Shown: positions 51,998-60,382, counted from the stretch's first letter. The stretch is DNA of 64,000 nucleotides from [Actinomadura] parvosata subsp. kistnae (GCF_900323885.1 NZ_OOHJ01000018.1:1475001-1539000); one strand, 5' to 3'. Notes: generated from the sequence alone by a model not told the origin. Numbers and translations: made by a program.

Positions 51998-53631
51998 TGG
52001 CGGTGACCGATTCCCCGTACCAGGCCTACGAGAGCTCGGAGGCCGGCGCGAGCCACCCCGAGACCCGGTCCGTACGCGATCGGGTCGTGCCTCCCCTGCG
52101 CGGAAGCGTGTTGTGGGGATGGGTGGGGCCGCTGCTCGTCACCCTGTTCGGCGGGGTGATCCGGTTCATGCAGCTCGGTCATCCCAGGGCCGTGGTGTTC
52201 GACGAGACGTACTACATGAAGGACGCGTTCTCGCTCATCACCCACGGCGTCGAGAAGGTCACGATCAAGGACGCCGACAAGGCGATCCTCGCCGGCAACA
52301 CCGACATCTGGCAGTCGTGCACCCCCGCCGACCTCGACAAGTGCGCCTCCTACGTGGTGCACCCGCCCATGGGCAAGTGGATGATCGGCGTCGGCGAGTG
52401 GCTGTTCGGGCTCAACCCGTTCGGCTGGCGCTTCGCCGCCGCGCTGATCGGCACGCTGTCCATCCTCGTGCTGGCCAGGGTCGCCCGCCGGATGACCCGC
52501 TCCACGCTGCTCGGCTGCTTCGCCGGCCTGCTGCTGGCGCTCGACGGCCTGCACTACGTGCTGTCCCGCACGGCGCTGCTGGACATCTTCCTCATGTTCT
52601 GGGTGCTCGCCGCGTTCGCCTGCCTGGTGGTCGACCGCGACCGGGCGCGCGAGAAGCTGGTCACCTGGTACGAGAGCTCGCCCCTGTCGCAGCAGGGCCC
52701 GTCGCTGGGCATCAGGTGGTGGCGCATCGGCGCCGGGGTGTGCCTGGCCTTCGCGATGTCGGTCAAGTGGTCGGGCCTGGCGTTCGCGGTCGCCTTCGCG
52801 ATCATGTCGCTGATGTGGGACTTCGGCGCCCGCCGCGCCGTGGGGCTGCGCCGGCCCTACCTGGGGGCGTTCAACAAGGACGTGCCGCAGGGCGTCCTCG
52901 CGTTCGGCGTGGTGCCGTTCGTGGCGTACATGGCCACCTGGACGGGCTGGTTCGTCAACGCGAGCGGCTACGGCCGCAACTGGGACCGGGCCACCGAGCC
53001 GGGCAACCCGCTGTTCTTCCTCTTCGACTCGATGCGGTCGTGGGTGGCCTACCAATGGCAGGTCTTCACCTTCCACAGCGGTCTGGAGACCTCGCACCCG
53101 TACATGTCGGAGCCGTGGTCGTGGCCGCTGCTGCTGCGCCCCGTCGCCTTCTTCTACGAGGGCAAGCAGAACACGTGCGGCGTCAAGGACTGCTCGCAGG
53201 CGGTGCTCGGCGTGGGCACGCCGGTGATCTGGTTCGGGGCGCTGGCGGCGCTGGTGGCGCTGATCGCGTGGTACTTCTCCGCGCGCGACTGGCGGGCCGG
53301 GGCCGTGCTGCTGGCCTACGCCATGGGCTGGCTGCCGTGGTTCTACTTCGCCATCGCCGACAACCGCACGATGTTCCTGTTCTACGCCATTCCGATGGTG
53401 CCGTTCATGGTGCTGGCCATCACGTTGTGCGCCGGGCTGCTGATCGGGCCGTCGACGCCGACGGCCTCGGGCTCGATGCCGATGCGGCGCACGCTCGGTG
53501 CCGCCGTCGTCGGCGCGTTCGCCCTGCTCGCGCTCATCAACTTCTGGTGGCTGCACCCCATTCTCTCCGCCGAGCTGATTCCGTACGTGGACTGGAAGGC
53601 GCGCATGTTGTTTGAGAAACGGTGGATATGA
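51997..53631 (+). CDS. pmt: Protein O-mannosyltransferase, copy 2
   Basis: A 544-residue PMT protein collinear with copy 1 throughout. It has AVVFDETYYMKDAFS, HPPMGKWMIGVGEWLFG, ARVARRMTRSTLLGC and TFHSGLETSHPYMSEPWSWP. The N-terminal 35 residues (Ser/Glu/Arg-rich) are unlike copy 1. About 11 membrane helices. Role as for copy 1, with a possible difference in substrate range. The promoter and start look leaderless. The two copies point away from each other across rsmI, as expected from an inverted duplication. Confidence 0.93.
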   Translation: MAVTDSPYQAYESSEAGASHPETRSVRDRVVPPLRGSVLWGWVGPLLVTLFGGVIRFMQLGHPRAVVFDETYYMKDAFSLITHGVEKVTIKDADKAILAGNTDIWQSCTPADLDKCASYVVHPPMGKWMIGVGEWLFGLNPFGWRFAAALIGTLSILVLARVARRMTRSTLLGCFAGLLLALDGLHYVLSRTALLDIFLMFWVLAAFACLVVDRDRAREKLVTWYESSPLSQQGPSLGIRWWRIGAGVCLAFAMSVKWSGLAFAVAFAIMSLMWDFGARRAVGLRRPYLGAFNKDVPQGVLAFGVVPFVAYMATWTGWFVNASGYGRNWDRATEPGNPLFFLFDSMRSWVAYQWQVFTFHSGLETSHPYMSEPWSWPLLLRPVAFFYEGKQNTCGVKDCSQAVLGVGTPVIWFGALAALVALIAWYFSARDWRAGAVLLAYAMGWLPWFYFAIADNRTMFLFYAIPMVPFMVLAITLCAGLLIGPSTPTASGSMPMRRTLGAAVVGAFALLALINFWWLHPILSAELIPYVDWKARMLFEKRWI

Positions 53632-53743
53632 TCACGTTACAGTCGGCTCAATAGGGGTTTCTTAGGTAGTCGCTGTGCAAGACCCAATACGCACCGGATT
53701 CGGTCATCGTCAGGCCCGGGGTCGATACGGCAAACTTCGAGGC

Positions 53744-54958
53744 ATGAGTGCACCGGATGTCACCGCCCTTCTCGCCGAGTTGGAGCGATCTCACCCGGAT
53801 CTGGCCGAGGAGGCCAGGACCGCCGTCGAATGGTTGACGGGTGGGGAGCCGCTGGAGACGGTGACCCAGCTCGACGTCTGCGAGTTCCTCTGGTACACGT
53901 TGCCGCTCAAGGTCGCGCCGCCCAACGCCGGGACGATGAAGGGCAGCGGCGACATGGAGCGCCTGGCGCGCTCCCTGGGGCGGCTGCTCCAGCTCGGCGG
54001 CATGGACCGGTATGCCGCCATGTGCGTGTCACCGACGACCCTGCAAATCCTGCGCACCTACGCCCGCGAGGGCGAGGACGCCGGCACCACGGCCTACCAG
54101 CAGGCGCTGGAGGCCACGGGCGTGCTCCCGCCCGACGTGCCCGAGCTGCAGTGGAGCATGATCATGGGGCCTGAGGAGCTGGGCGCGCACATCGCCTGCT
54201 CCGCCGCGCTGGAGCTGGCCATCGTGGCCGGCGAGAGCGTGGACCGCACGGCCCTGACCCGCCGCTGGCTCACCGAGCCGCGCGCCGACCTGGGCGGCGA
54301 CAGCTGGCTCAACCGCGTGCACGGCGAGCGGCTCAACCGCTGGGTGCTGGGGCGCGGCCCGGCCAGGCGGGAGCTGGCGCAGCCGTTCGAGGTGCGCCTG
54401 CACGCCCCCGTGGCGCCGCAGCCGCTGCCGGCGCTGCACCGGCTGCTGTCGGTGGCCGCGTCCGGTGAGACGCTGCCGCTGCGGCTGGCGCCCTCGCCCG
54501 CGGCGGCGCGGCTGCGCGACCTGGCCGAGCGGGAGCTGGGCGCGATCCGCCGCGACGGCGCCAAGCTGACCATCACCGACTACGGCATGCGGCTGCTGAA
54601 GTCGAAGTCGGCCATGTGGTCGGCGGTGACCCGGCTGCTGCTGGCCAGGGGCGAGCACGAGTTCGAGGTGTCGGCCAGGGAGGCGGCGCTGATGCTGCTC
54701 GCCGACGGCACGCTGATGTCGCCCGCCAAGCTGCGCGAGCGGGTGGCCGAGGTGGTGGGCGGCGAGGGCTGGCACCCGGCGACGAGCCTGGAGGACGTCA
54801 CGGGGCCGGTGACCGACCTCGTGGCCCAGCTCACGGCGCTGGGGCTGGCCTTCAGCGACGAGCTGGCCGTGCGGATGGACCGGCCGGGGCAGCTCGCGGC
54901 CCTGGCGGCGCTGCGGGCCCACGCGCTGCGGCCCCGCAAGTACGTCAGCTCGGCGTGA
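53744..54958 (+). CDS. Conserved-looking hypothetical protein
   Basis: A 404-residue soluble protein that I do not recognise. It is helical and Leu/Ala/Arg-rich with no signal peptide or membrane span. The N-terminal third contains TQLDVCEFLWYTLPLKVAPP and the middle LQWSMIMGPEELGAHIACSA; the last 120 residues (KLTITDYGMRLLKSKSAMWS, then DLVAQLTALGLAFSDELAVR) look like a winged-helix or regulatory C-terminus. Codon use matches its neighbours, so it is very probably real. ATG at 53744 follows CGAGG closely. It stands alone between PMT copy 2 and a convergent MerR gene. Confidence 0.8.
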   Translation: MSAPDVTALLAELERSHPDLAEEARTAVEWLTGGEPLETVTQLDVCEFLWYTLPLKVAPPNAGTMKGSGDMERLARSLGRLLQLGGMDRYAAMCVSPTTLQILRTYAREGEDAGTTAYQQALEATGVLPPDVPELQWSMIMGPEELGAHIACSAALELAIVAGESVDRTALTRRWLTEPRADLGGDSWLNRVHGERLNRWVLGRGPARRELAQPFEVRLHAPVAPQPLPALHRLLSVAASGETLPLRLAPSPAAARLRDLAERELGAIRRDGAKLTITDYGMRLLKSKSAMWSAVTRLLLARGEHEFEVSAREAALMLLADGTLMSPAKLRERVAEVVGGEGWHPATSLEDVTGPVTDLVAQLTALGLAFSDELAVRMDRPGQLAALAALRAHALRPRKYVSSA

Positions 54959-54979
54959 CGCCCGGCGGCGGGTGCCCCG

Positions 54980-55378
54980 TCAGCCCTGGGGCACCCGGCG
55001 TACGGCCTGCTTGAACTCGGGGCATTCCACCAGCGGGTCGTGTGTGCACACCACGGCGTGGCGCAGGCTGTCGCGCAGCCGGGTGAGCTGGTCGACCCGC
55101 TGCGACACCTCGCGCTCCTTGGCCGCCATGCGGGCGCGCAGCCGCTCGTCGGACGGCCGCGCCGCCAGGAACTCGGCGATCTCGGAGAGCGTGAACCCGG
55201 CGTCGCGGGCGCAGGAGATGAGCGCCAACCGCTCCAGGGTCTCCGGCCGGTACGCGCGGCGCAGCCCGTTGCGCCCCTCGGCCCGGATGAGCCCCTTGCG
55301 CTCGTAGAACCGCAGCGCGGACGCGGCCAGCCCGCTCCGCCTGGCCACCTCGCCGATGTCGATCAACGTGTCGTCCAC
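54980..55378 (-). CDS. MerR-family regulator (Cys-containing)
   Basis: A 132-residue MerR protein. The HTH is IDIGEVARRSGLAASALRFY followed by ERKGLIRAEGRNGLRRAYRP, and a dimerisation helix ends in VVCTHDPLVECPEFKQAVRR with two Cys residues that could bind metal or sense redox state. It resembles the short MerR proteins beside metallo-hydrolases. GTG at 55378 has AAGGAG seven bases upstream. It is divergent from the MBL-fold gene, with a perfect palindrome between that promoter's -35 and -10 elements. Confidence 0.9.
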   Translation of the reverse strand: MDDTLIDIGEVARRSGLAASALRFYERKGLIRAEGRNGLRRAYRPETLERLALISCARDAGFTLSEIAEFLAARPSDERLRARMAAKEREVSQRVDQLTRLRDSLRHAVVCTHDPLVECPEFKQAVRRVPQG

Positions 55379-55389
55379 GACCTGGCTCC

Positions 55390-55420
55390 TTGACTTGAAC
55401 CGCGCTTCAAGTCGCAGTCT
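55390..55420 (+). promoter_or_regulatory. MerR-type promoter/operator of the MBL-fold gene
   Basis: TTGACT (55390-55395) and CAGTCT (55415-55420) are separated by 19 bases, the stretched spacing typical of MerR-activated promoters. Between and overlapping them lies the perfect palindrome GACTTGAA-CCGCGC-TTCAAGTC (55392-55413). The -10 element ends six bases before the downstream ATG, so the mRNA is probably leaderless. Confidence 0.75.
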
Positions 55421-55426
55421 AGCCCC

Positions 55427-56221
55427 ATGCGAATTCATCACCTCAACCTCGCCTCGATGCGCGAGATCGACTCCCCCGACGGCCTGGCCTCCGCGCGCGC
55501 CGTCTGCCACGCGCTGCTCGTCGAGACCCCCGCCTCCGGGCTGGTGCTGGTGGAGTCGGGCCTCGGTCTGGCCGACGTGGCCGACCCCGCCCTGCACCTC
55601 GAACGCGAGTGGACGGAGCTGGTCGAGCCGGTGCTCTCGCCCGCCGAGACGGCCGTGCGCCAGGTGGCGGCGCTCGGCCACGACCCCGCCGACGTGCGGC
55701 ACATCGTCCTGACCCATCTCGACGTGGACCACAGCGGCGGCCTGCCCGACTTCCCGCACGCCCGGGTGCACGTCATGGAGGCCGAGCTGAAGGCGGCGCT
55801 GGCGGAGGGGCCGAGCCGCCGCTACCGCCCCTCGCACTGGGCGCACGCGCCCCGCTGGGTGACCTACCCGGGGACGGGCACCCGCTGGCTGGGCGTGGAC
55901 GGCGTGCGCCCGCTGGCCGGCCTGCCGGAGGGCGACTTCCTGTACGTGCCGCTCGACGGGCACACCGACGGGCACGCCGGGGTGGCGGTCAGGGACGGCG
56001 ACCGGTGGCTGCTGCACGCCGGCGACGCGTACTTCTACCACGGCGAGCTGGCCCGCGAGCCGCACCCCCACCCGATCATGGACCTCGTGCAGCTCCAGGC
56101 CCAGGTGGATCCGGCGCGGCGGCTGTCGAGCCAGGAGCGGCTGCGCGCGCTCGTGCACGACCACGGCGTCGGGGTGTTCTCGGCGCACGACCCCTGGGAG
56201 CTGACCGAATACTCCCAGTAG
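55427..56221 (+). CDS. MBL-fold metallo-hydrolase
   Basis: A 264-residue metallo-beta-lactamase-fold enzyme. The metal motif is VLTHLDVDHSGGLPDF (HxDxDH type, as in lactonase-like members), with later ligands in VPLDGHTDGHAGVAV and LLHAGDAYFYHGEL. N-acyl-homoserine lactonases and quorum-quenching relatives share this pattern, but the substrate here is unknown. It is expressed from a MerR-controlled, probably leaderless promoter divergent from the regulator. No other operon partner is evident: DUF5996 follows after 41 bases with its own ribosome-binding site. Confidence 0.88.
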   Translation: MRIHHLNLASMREIDSPDGLASARAVCHALLVETPASGLVLVESGLGLADVADPALHLEREWTELVEPVLSPAETAVRQVAALGHDPADVRHIVLTHLDVDHSGGLPDFPHARVHVMEAELKAALAEGPSRRYRPSHWAHAPRWVTYPGTGTRWLGVDGVRPLAGLPEGDFLYVPLDGHTDGHAGVAVRDGDRWLLHAGDAYFYHGELAREPHPHPIMDLVQLQAQVDPARRLSSQERLRALVHDHGVGVFSAHDPWELTEYSQ

Positions 56222-56262
56222 TTACGATTGTGGGGAAATGCTCTACGTCGGAGGGGGCCGAA

Positions 56263-57210
56263 ATGGAGCTGTTCCCGGCCATGCCGCTCGCAGAGTGGAC
56301 AGAGGCCAAGGAGACCTTTCACCGGTTCGCCCAGATCGTGGGGAAGATCCGGCTCGCGTCGAGCAACCGGCGCAACCACTGGTGGCAGGTGCCCTTCCAC
56401 CCGACCGGGCGCGGGCTCACCACGCGGCCCATGGGCGGGCTGGGCGAGCAGCCGCTGTTCTGCATCGACTTCGACCTCATCCGCCACCGGCTGGTCGTGG
56501 ACGTCTTCGACGGGCGCAGCGCCGAGTTCAGCCTCATCGGCAGGTCGGTGGCCTCGTTCCACGACCGGCTCTTCGAGACGCTGGCCGGGCTGGGCATCCG
56601 GCCGGAGATCCGGGCCGTGCCGTTCGACATGAGCGACGACACGCCGTTCGCCGAGGACACCCTGCACGCGCGCTACGACCCGATGCTGATCAACCGGTAC
56701 TGGCGGATCCTGTCGCAGGTGGTGCAGCTCCTCGACCGGTTCGCCGCCGACTTCGCCGGCAAGACGAGCCCCGTCCACCACTTCTGGCACACCTTCGACA
56801 TCGCCGTCACCCGGTTCACCGGGCGGGTGGTGAAGATCTCGCCCGAGGCCGACCCGGTCACCCGGGAGGCCTATAGCTGGGAGGTCATCAGCTCGGGGTT
56901 CTGGTTCGGGGACAAGGAACGGCCCTGGCCGGCGTTCTACTCCTACACCGCGCCGGAGCCCGAGGGGCTGGAACGGGAGCCGCTGCGCCCGCTCCAGGCC
57001 GAGTGGATCCCCGCCAGGGGCAGCCATCTGGCCGTGCTGCGCTACGACGACGTACGGACGATGGAGGACCCCGTAGGAACCGTGCTGGAGTTCCTGGACA
57101 GCGCCTACCAGGCGGGGGCCCGGCTGACCGGGCTCGACACCGAGGCGCTCGCCTCCCCCGGAGGCGTCACCGACCCCGTGCTGAAGGCCGAACTGAAGGC
57201 CAGGGTCTGA
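56263..57210 (+). CDS. DUF5996-family protein
   Basis: A 315-residue protein. It starts FPAMPLAEWTEAKETFHRFA, then GKIRLASSNRRNHWWQVPFH and LFCIDFDLIRHRLVVDVFDG, which I recognise as DUF5996. FHHFWHTFDIAVTRF-type and HHFWHTFD segments suggest a metal site but the function is unknown. GGAGG precedes the ATG at 56263. Its 3-prime end, CAGGGTCTGAGCG (57201-57213), is repeated as CAGGGTTTGAGCG (57216-57228), doubling the stop codon in frame, and a strong hairpin follows. Confidence 0.8.
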   Translation: MELFPAMPLAEWTEAKETFHRFAQIVGKIRLASSNRRNHWWQVPFHPTGRGLTTRPMGGLGEQPLFCIDFDLIRHRLVVDVFDGRSAEFSLIGRSVASFHDRLFETLAGLGIRPEIRAVPFDMSDDTPFAEDTLHARYDPMLINRYWRILSQVVQLLDRFAADFAGKTSPVHHFWHTFDIAVTRFTGRVVKISPEADPVTREAYSWEVISSGFWFGDKERPWPAFYSYTAPEPEGLEREPLRPLQAEWIPARGSHLAVLRYDDVRTMEDPVGTVLEFLDSAYQAGARLTGLDTEALASPGGVTDPVLKAELKARV

Positions 57211-57241
57211 GCGGGCAGGGTTTGAGCGCGGACACACGTGA

Positions 57242-57269
57242 GCGCCCGCCCTCCGAGGAGGGCGGGCGC
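57242..57269. terminator. Strong GC hairpin after DUF5996
   Basis: GCGCCCGCCCTCC (57242-57254) and GGAGGGCGGGCGC (57257-57269) are perfect complements with a loop that must open to about four bases. It lies 31 bases beyond the stop. The following 57270-57437 contains no gene that I can support. Confidence 0.7.
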
Positions 57270-57437
57270 CCGACGAGTGCGTACCGGTGTGCGTGTCGCC
57301 TCTCGGCGAAAGGCACAACGCGGCTCCAGCCGAACGGTAGTCCGCGAAGGCAATAGGTGAGGCCCGGGGACACTGGGCACACCGGCCACGAAATATGTAA
57401 CCACACCCCGGCGGGATCCATTCCCCCGCCACGTCGA

Positions 57438-57974
57438 TTATTTTCCGCCGGCCCGGCTCGTCTCCTTGCCGCCCGCCCTGTCTCCCGCCCTGTCTCCCGC
57501 CCTGTCTCCCGCCCTGTCTCCGTCGCCCGCCCGTTCGGTCCACCCCGGGTCGTGCTCGGCGGCCAGCTGCTCGAAGGAGGAGCCGTCGAGGAGCCGGTCC
57601 AGCATCCCGACGGCCGTCCCGCACTCCAGCGGCGGGTGCTCCTCCGGGCAGCGCAGCCCGTGCCGCAGCACCTCCTGCGCCACCCTCGCCCGCACGACCA
57701 CCTTCTCCAGCTCGGCGATCTGCTCCTCCACCGCCGCCCGCCACTGCTCGCCCGGCGCGTCCAGCATCGCCCCCGCCGTGTCCAGGGGCACGCCGAGCCG
57801 GTGCATCGTGCGCAGGAACACCAGCCGCCGCAGCTCCTGCCTGCTGTAGACGCGCCGCCCCTGGCTGCGGCCGGCCGGGGCGACCAGGCCGCGCTCCTCG
57901 TAGTACCGCAGCGCCGAGGCGTTCATGCCGAGCAGCCGCGCCGCCTCGCCGATCGCGATCGTCTCCGTTGCCAC
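57438..57974 (-). CDS. MerR-family regulator divergent from TmrB-like gene
   Basis: A 178-residue MerR protein. IAIGEAARLLGMNASALRYY and ERGLVAPAGRSQGRRVYSRQ form the HTH and wing; a coiled dimer helix (EEQIAELEKVVVRARVAQEV) and a CPEEHPPLECGT Cys pair follow. The C-terminus is a (DRAG)n tail encoded by four perfect 12-bp repeats at 57472-57519. The start is GTG at 57974, with only 25 bases to the divergent tmrB-like ATG, so one control region must serve both. Confidence 0.88.
   Translation of the reverse strand: MATETIAIGEAARLLGMNASALRYYEERGLVAPAGRSQGRRVYSRQELRRLVFLRTMHRLGVPLDTAGAMLDAPGEQWRAAVEEQIAELEKVVVRARVAQEVLRHGLRCPEEHPPLECGTAVGMLDRLLDGSSFEQLAAEHDPGWTERAGDGDRAGDRAGDRAGDRAGGKETSRAGGK
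57472..57519. repeat. Four 12-bp tandem repeats in the MerR 3-prime end
   Basis: Four perfect copies of CCCGCCCTGTCT run from 57472 to 57519 and encode the repeated DRAG tail. The 12-base period keeps the frame. Confidence 0.9.
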
Positions 57975-57999
57975 AATTGCCCACCGTAGGCTGTTCCGC

Positions 58000-58599
58000 A
58001 TGCTCTTGTGGATCAACGGCACGTTCGGGGTGGGCAAGACGCAGACGGCGTACGAGCTGCACCGCCGGCTGGCCGGCAGCGTGGTGTGCGACCCGGAGTA
58101 CGTCGGCATGGGGCTGCACAAGATGACCCCGCGCGCCCTGCGCTCGGACTTCCAGCGGCACCCGGCCTGGCGGCAGGGCGTGTACGAGGTGCTCGACCTC
58201 GTGCTGGGCAAGCACCCCGGCGTCGTCGTCGCGCCGATGACGCTGGTCGAGCCCGCCTACTACGACGAGATCATCGGCCGGCTGCGCGAGGCCGGCCACG
58301 ACGTGCGGCACTTCGCGCTCGTCGCCGACCGGGAGACCGTGCTGGCCCGGCTGCGGGAGCGCTCCCTGAGCCGCAGCCTCAAGCGCGAGGCGTTCGCGGT
58401 GTCGCGGCTGGACGAGTGCCTGGAGCGGCTGCGGCGGCCGGAGTTCGCCGAGCAGGTCGAGACCGACCGGCTGTCCGTGCCGCAGGTCGCCGACCGGATC
58501 GCCGCCTCCGCCGGCCTCCGCCTGGCGCCCAACGGCGACTCCCCGCTACGGGGGCGGCTGCGCCGGATCGGCGTCACCCTCCGGCACATCCGGCTCTAG
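58000..58599 (+). CDS. TmrB-like ATP-binding protein (tunicamycin-resistance family)
   Basis: A 199-residue P-loop protein. LLWINGTFGVGKTQTAYELH, CDPEYVGMGLHKM, PMTLVEPAYYDEIIGRLREA and TDRLSVPQVADRIAA match Bacillus TmrB along its length. TmrB binds ATP and confers tunicamycin resistance, probably by sequestering the drug. ATG at 58000 is preferred to a longer frame that would overlap the divergent MerR gene. TAGGCT ends seven bases before the ATG, so it may be leaderless. The last 54 bases overlap the convergent ECF gene. Confidence 0.85.
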   Translation: MLLWINGTFGVGKTQTAYELHRRLAGSVVCDPEYVGMGLHKMTPRALRSDFQRHPAWRQGVYEVLDLVLGKHPGVVVAPMTLVEPAYYDEIIGRLREAGHDVRHFALVADRETVLARLRERSLSRSLKREAFAVSRLDECLERLRRPEFAEQVETDRLSVPQVADRIAASAGLRLAPNGDSPLRGRLRRIGVTLRHIRL

Positions 58600-59934
58600 C
58601 CGGCCCGGCTGCGGCGGCCCGGTGTCACGCGCCTCCAGCGGGTCCGGGCGCGGCGGTCCGGGGTCACGCGCCTCCAGCCGGTCCGGCTGCGGCGGTCCGG
58701 TGTCACGCCCCTCCAGCCGGGCCGCTCTGGCGTGCAGGTAGCGCTGCTGGGGCAGGCTCATGGCGCGGGCCGCCGCCTCCTCGTACGCCGCGCGGGCCCC
58801 CTCGTGGTCGCCGGACCGCTCCAGGAGGTGGGCGCGGACCGCGTACAGCCGGTGGTCGCCGGACAGCCGGTCGTCGCCCGCCAGGCGGTCGAGCCGGTCG
58901 AGGCCCGCCTTCGGGCCCCGCGACATGGCGACGGCGACGGCGTGGTTGAGCGCGATCATCGGGTTGCCCGAGCCGCGCATCAGCAGCTCGTACAGGGCCG
59001 TGATCTGCGCCCAGTCGGTCTCCTCCGCGCTCGGCGCCTCGTCGTGCAGGGCGGCGATGGCGGCCTGGAGCTGGTACGGGCCCGGCGTGCCCCGCGAGAG
59101 CGCAGCCGTGACCAGCTCGACGCCCTCGGCGATGAACGCGGCGTTCCACAGCGTGCGGTCCTGCTCGGCCATGGGGATCAGCGCGCCGTCGCGGCCGGTG
59201 CGGGCGGGGCGGCGCGCGTCGGTGAGCAGCATGAGGGCCAGCAGCCCGGCCGCCTCGGCGTCCTCGGGCAGCAGCCGGTGCACCAGGCGGGCCAGCCTGA
59301 TCGCCTCGGCCGTCAGCTCGGCACGGTGCAGGTCGGGCCCTGACGTGCTGGCGTACCCCTCGTTGAAGATCAGGTAGAGCACGTGCAGCACCGCGCCGAG
59401 CCGGTCGGCGCGCTCGGCGGGCCCCGGCAGGCGGAACGGCACGCCGCTGTCCTTGACCTTCTGCTTGGCGCGCGTGATGCGGCGGGTCATCGTCGCCTCG
59501 GGCACCATGAAGGCGCGGGCGATCTGCGCCGTGGTCAGGCCGCCGACGGCGCGCAGCATGAGTGCCACCTGCGACGGCGGCGACAGCGACGGGTGGCAGC
59601 ACAGGAACAGCAGCACGAGCGTGTCGTCCGAGGCCGGCGGCCGGTCGGCGGGCGGTGACAGCCGGTCCTCGGGGAGGGCGCGGGCGGCCACGGCGTCCTC
59701 GCGGCGGCGGCGCGCCTGCTCGGCCCTGAGCAGGTCCGTCAGGCGGCGCGCGGCCACCGTGACCAGCCAGGCGCGCGGGTCGTCCGGCCGGCCGTCGCGC
59801 GGCCACTGCGTCGCCGCCGCGAGCAGCGCCTCCTGGACGGCGTCCTCGGCGAGGTCGAAATGGCCGTAACGCCGCACGACCGCGCCGAGGACCTGCGGCG
59901 CCAGGTCGCGCAGCAGGTCCTCGGAAGTGTCCAT
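58546..59934 (-). CDS. ECF42-type RNA polymerase sigma factor
   Basis: A 462-residue ECF sigma factor with the long C-terminal extension of group ECF42. Region 2 is APQVLGAVVRRYGHFDLAED, then VQEALLAAATQWPRDGRPDD; region 4 is LTTAQIARAFMVPEATMTRR. The extension (VLYLIFNEGYASTSGPDLHR, then GLLALMLLTDARRPARTGRD) is the TPR-like DUF6596 part needed for activity. The C-terminus is three 13-residue repeats (LEARDTGPPQPD type). The DGPF gene, its usual partner, is directly upstream on the same strand. There is no anti-sigma gene, as expected for ECF42. Confidence 0.93.
   Translation of the reverse strand: MDTSEDLLRDLAPQVLGAVVRRYGHFDLAEDAVQEALLAAATQWPRDGRPDDPRAWLVTVAARRLTDLLRAEQARRRREDAVAARALPEDRLSPPADRPPASDDTLVLLFLCCHPSLSPPSQVALMLRAVGGLTTAQIARAFMVPEATMTRRITRAKQKVKDSGVPFRLPGPAERADRLGAVLHVLYLIFNEGYASTSGPDLHRAELTAEAIRLARLVHRLLPEDAEAAGLLALMLLTDARRPARTGRDGALIPMAEQDRTLWNAAFIAEGVELVTAALSRGTPGPYQLQAAIAALHDEAPSAEETDWAQITALYELLMRGSGNPMIALNHAVAVAMSRGPKAGLDRLDRLAGDDRLSGDHRLYAVRAHLLERSGDHEGARAAYEEAAARAMSLPQQRYLHARAARLEGRDTGPPQPDRLEARDPGPPRPDPLEARDTGPPQPGRLEPDVPEGDADPAQPPP
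58592..58720. repeat. 39-bp tandem repeat in the ECF42 3-prime end
   Basis: About 3.3 copies of a 39-base unit encode a Pro/Asp/Arg-rich 13-residue repeat at the C-terminus of the sigma factor. The repeat begins just at the convergent end of the tmrB-like gene. Confidence 0.88.
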
Positions 59935-59974
59935 GCCGCTCAGCCCTCCACGCCCTCGGAGTCACGCACGTCGC

Positions 59975-60382
59975 TCAGAACCCCAGGTCGTCGGCCGACT
60001 CCATGATCGGCCGGATGTCGGCGTACATGGTGGCGGTGGCGCCCTCGGGGGCCGGGCACTGACCGAGGCGGCCGGCGATCTCCACCGCCCTGTCGAAGCT
60101 CTCGCACTCGACGACCCAGTAGCCGGCCAGCACCTCCTGGGTCTCGGCGTACGGGCCGTCGGTCACGTACGGGACCCCGTCGCGCAGGCCGACCCGGCGC
60201 GTGTGCACCGGCGCCGCCAGGCCCCGCGTCTCGACCAGCTCGCCGGACTCCTCCAGTTCCTTGTTGACCGTGGCCATGAACGTCGTCATCGCCTCCAGGT
60301 CCGCCGCCGACCAGGTGCCGCCCTTGCCGGACATCTCATCGTATTCCCGCTGGGAGGCGTACGAAAGGATCATGTACTTCAT
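59975..60382 (-). CDS. DGPF/YCII-domain protein, ECF42 partner
   Basis: A 135-residue YCII-related protein. MKYMILSYASQREYDEMSGK opens the domain, and VPYVTDGPYAETQEVLAGYW carries the DGPF-like motif (here DGPY). Genes of this family accompany ECF42 sigma factors in actinobacteria and are their usual regulon. ATG at 60382 has AGAGG nine bases upstream; a GTG directly before it is possible. The ECF42 gene follows after 40 bases. Confidence 0.92.
   Translation of the reverse strand: MKYMILSYASQREYDEMSGKGGTWSAADLEAMTTFMATVNKELEESGELVETRGLAAPVHTRRVGLRDGVPYVTDGPYAETQEVLAGYWVVECESFDRAVEIAGRLGQCPAPEGATATMYADIRPIMESADDLGF

Noticed and set aside
51070..53556. An 828-residue minus-strand frame extending rsmI upstream
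   Set aside because: Only the last 282 residues are RsmI; the rest is the antisense shadow of PMT copy 2. Starting at GTG 51918 gives the normal RsmI length.
57270..57437. A possible riboswitch or structured RNA between DUF5996 and MerR
   Set aside because: Some short complementary stretches are visible but no known riboswitch core could be matched, and both flanking genes end here, so there is no downstream gene to control.
57925..57999. An N-terminal extension of the tmrB-like protein
   Set aside because: It would overlap the divergent MerR start; TmrB homologues begin at the LLWINGTFGVGKTQ segment.
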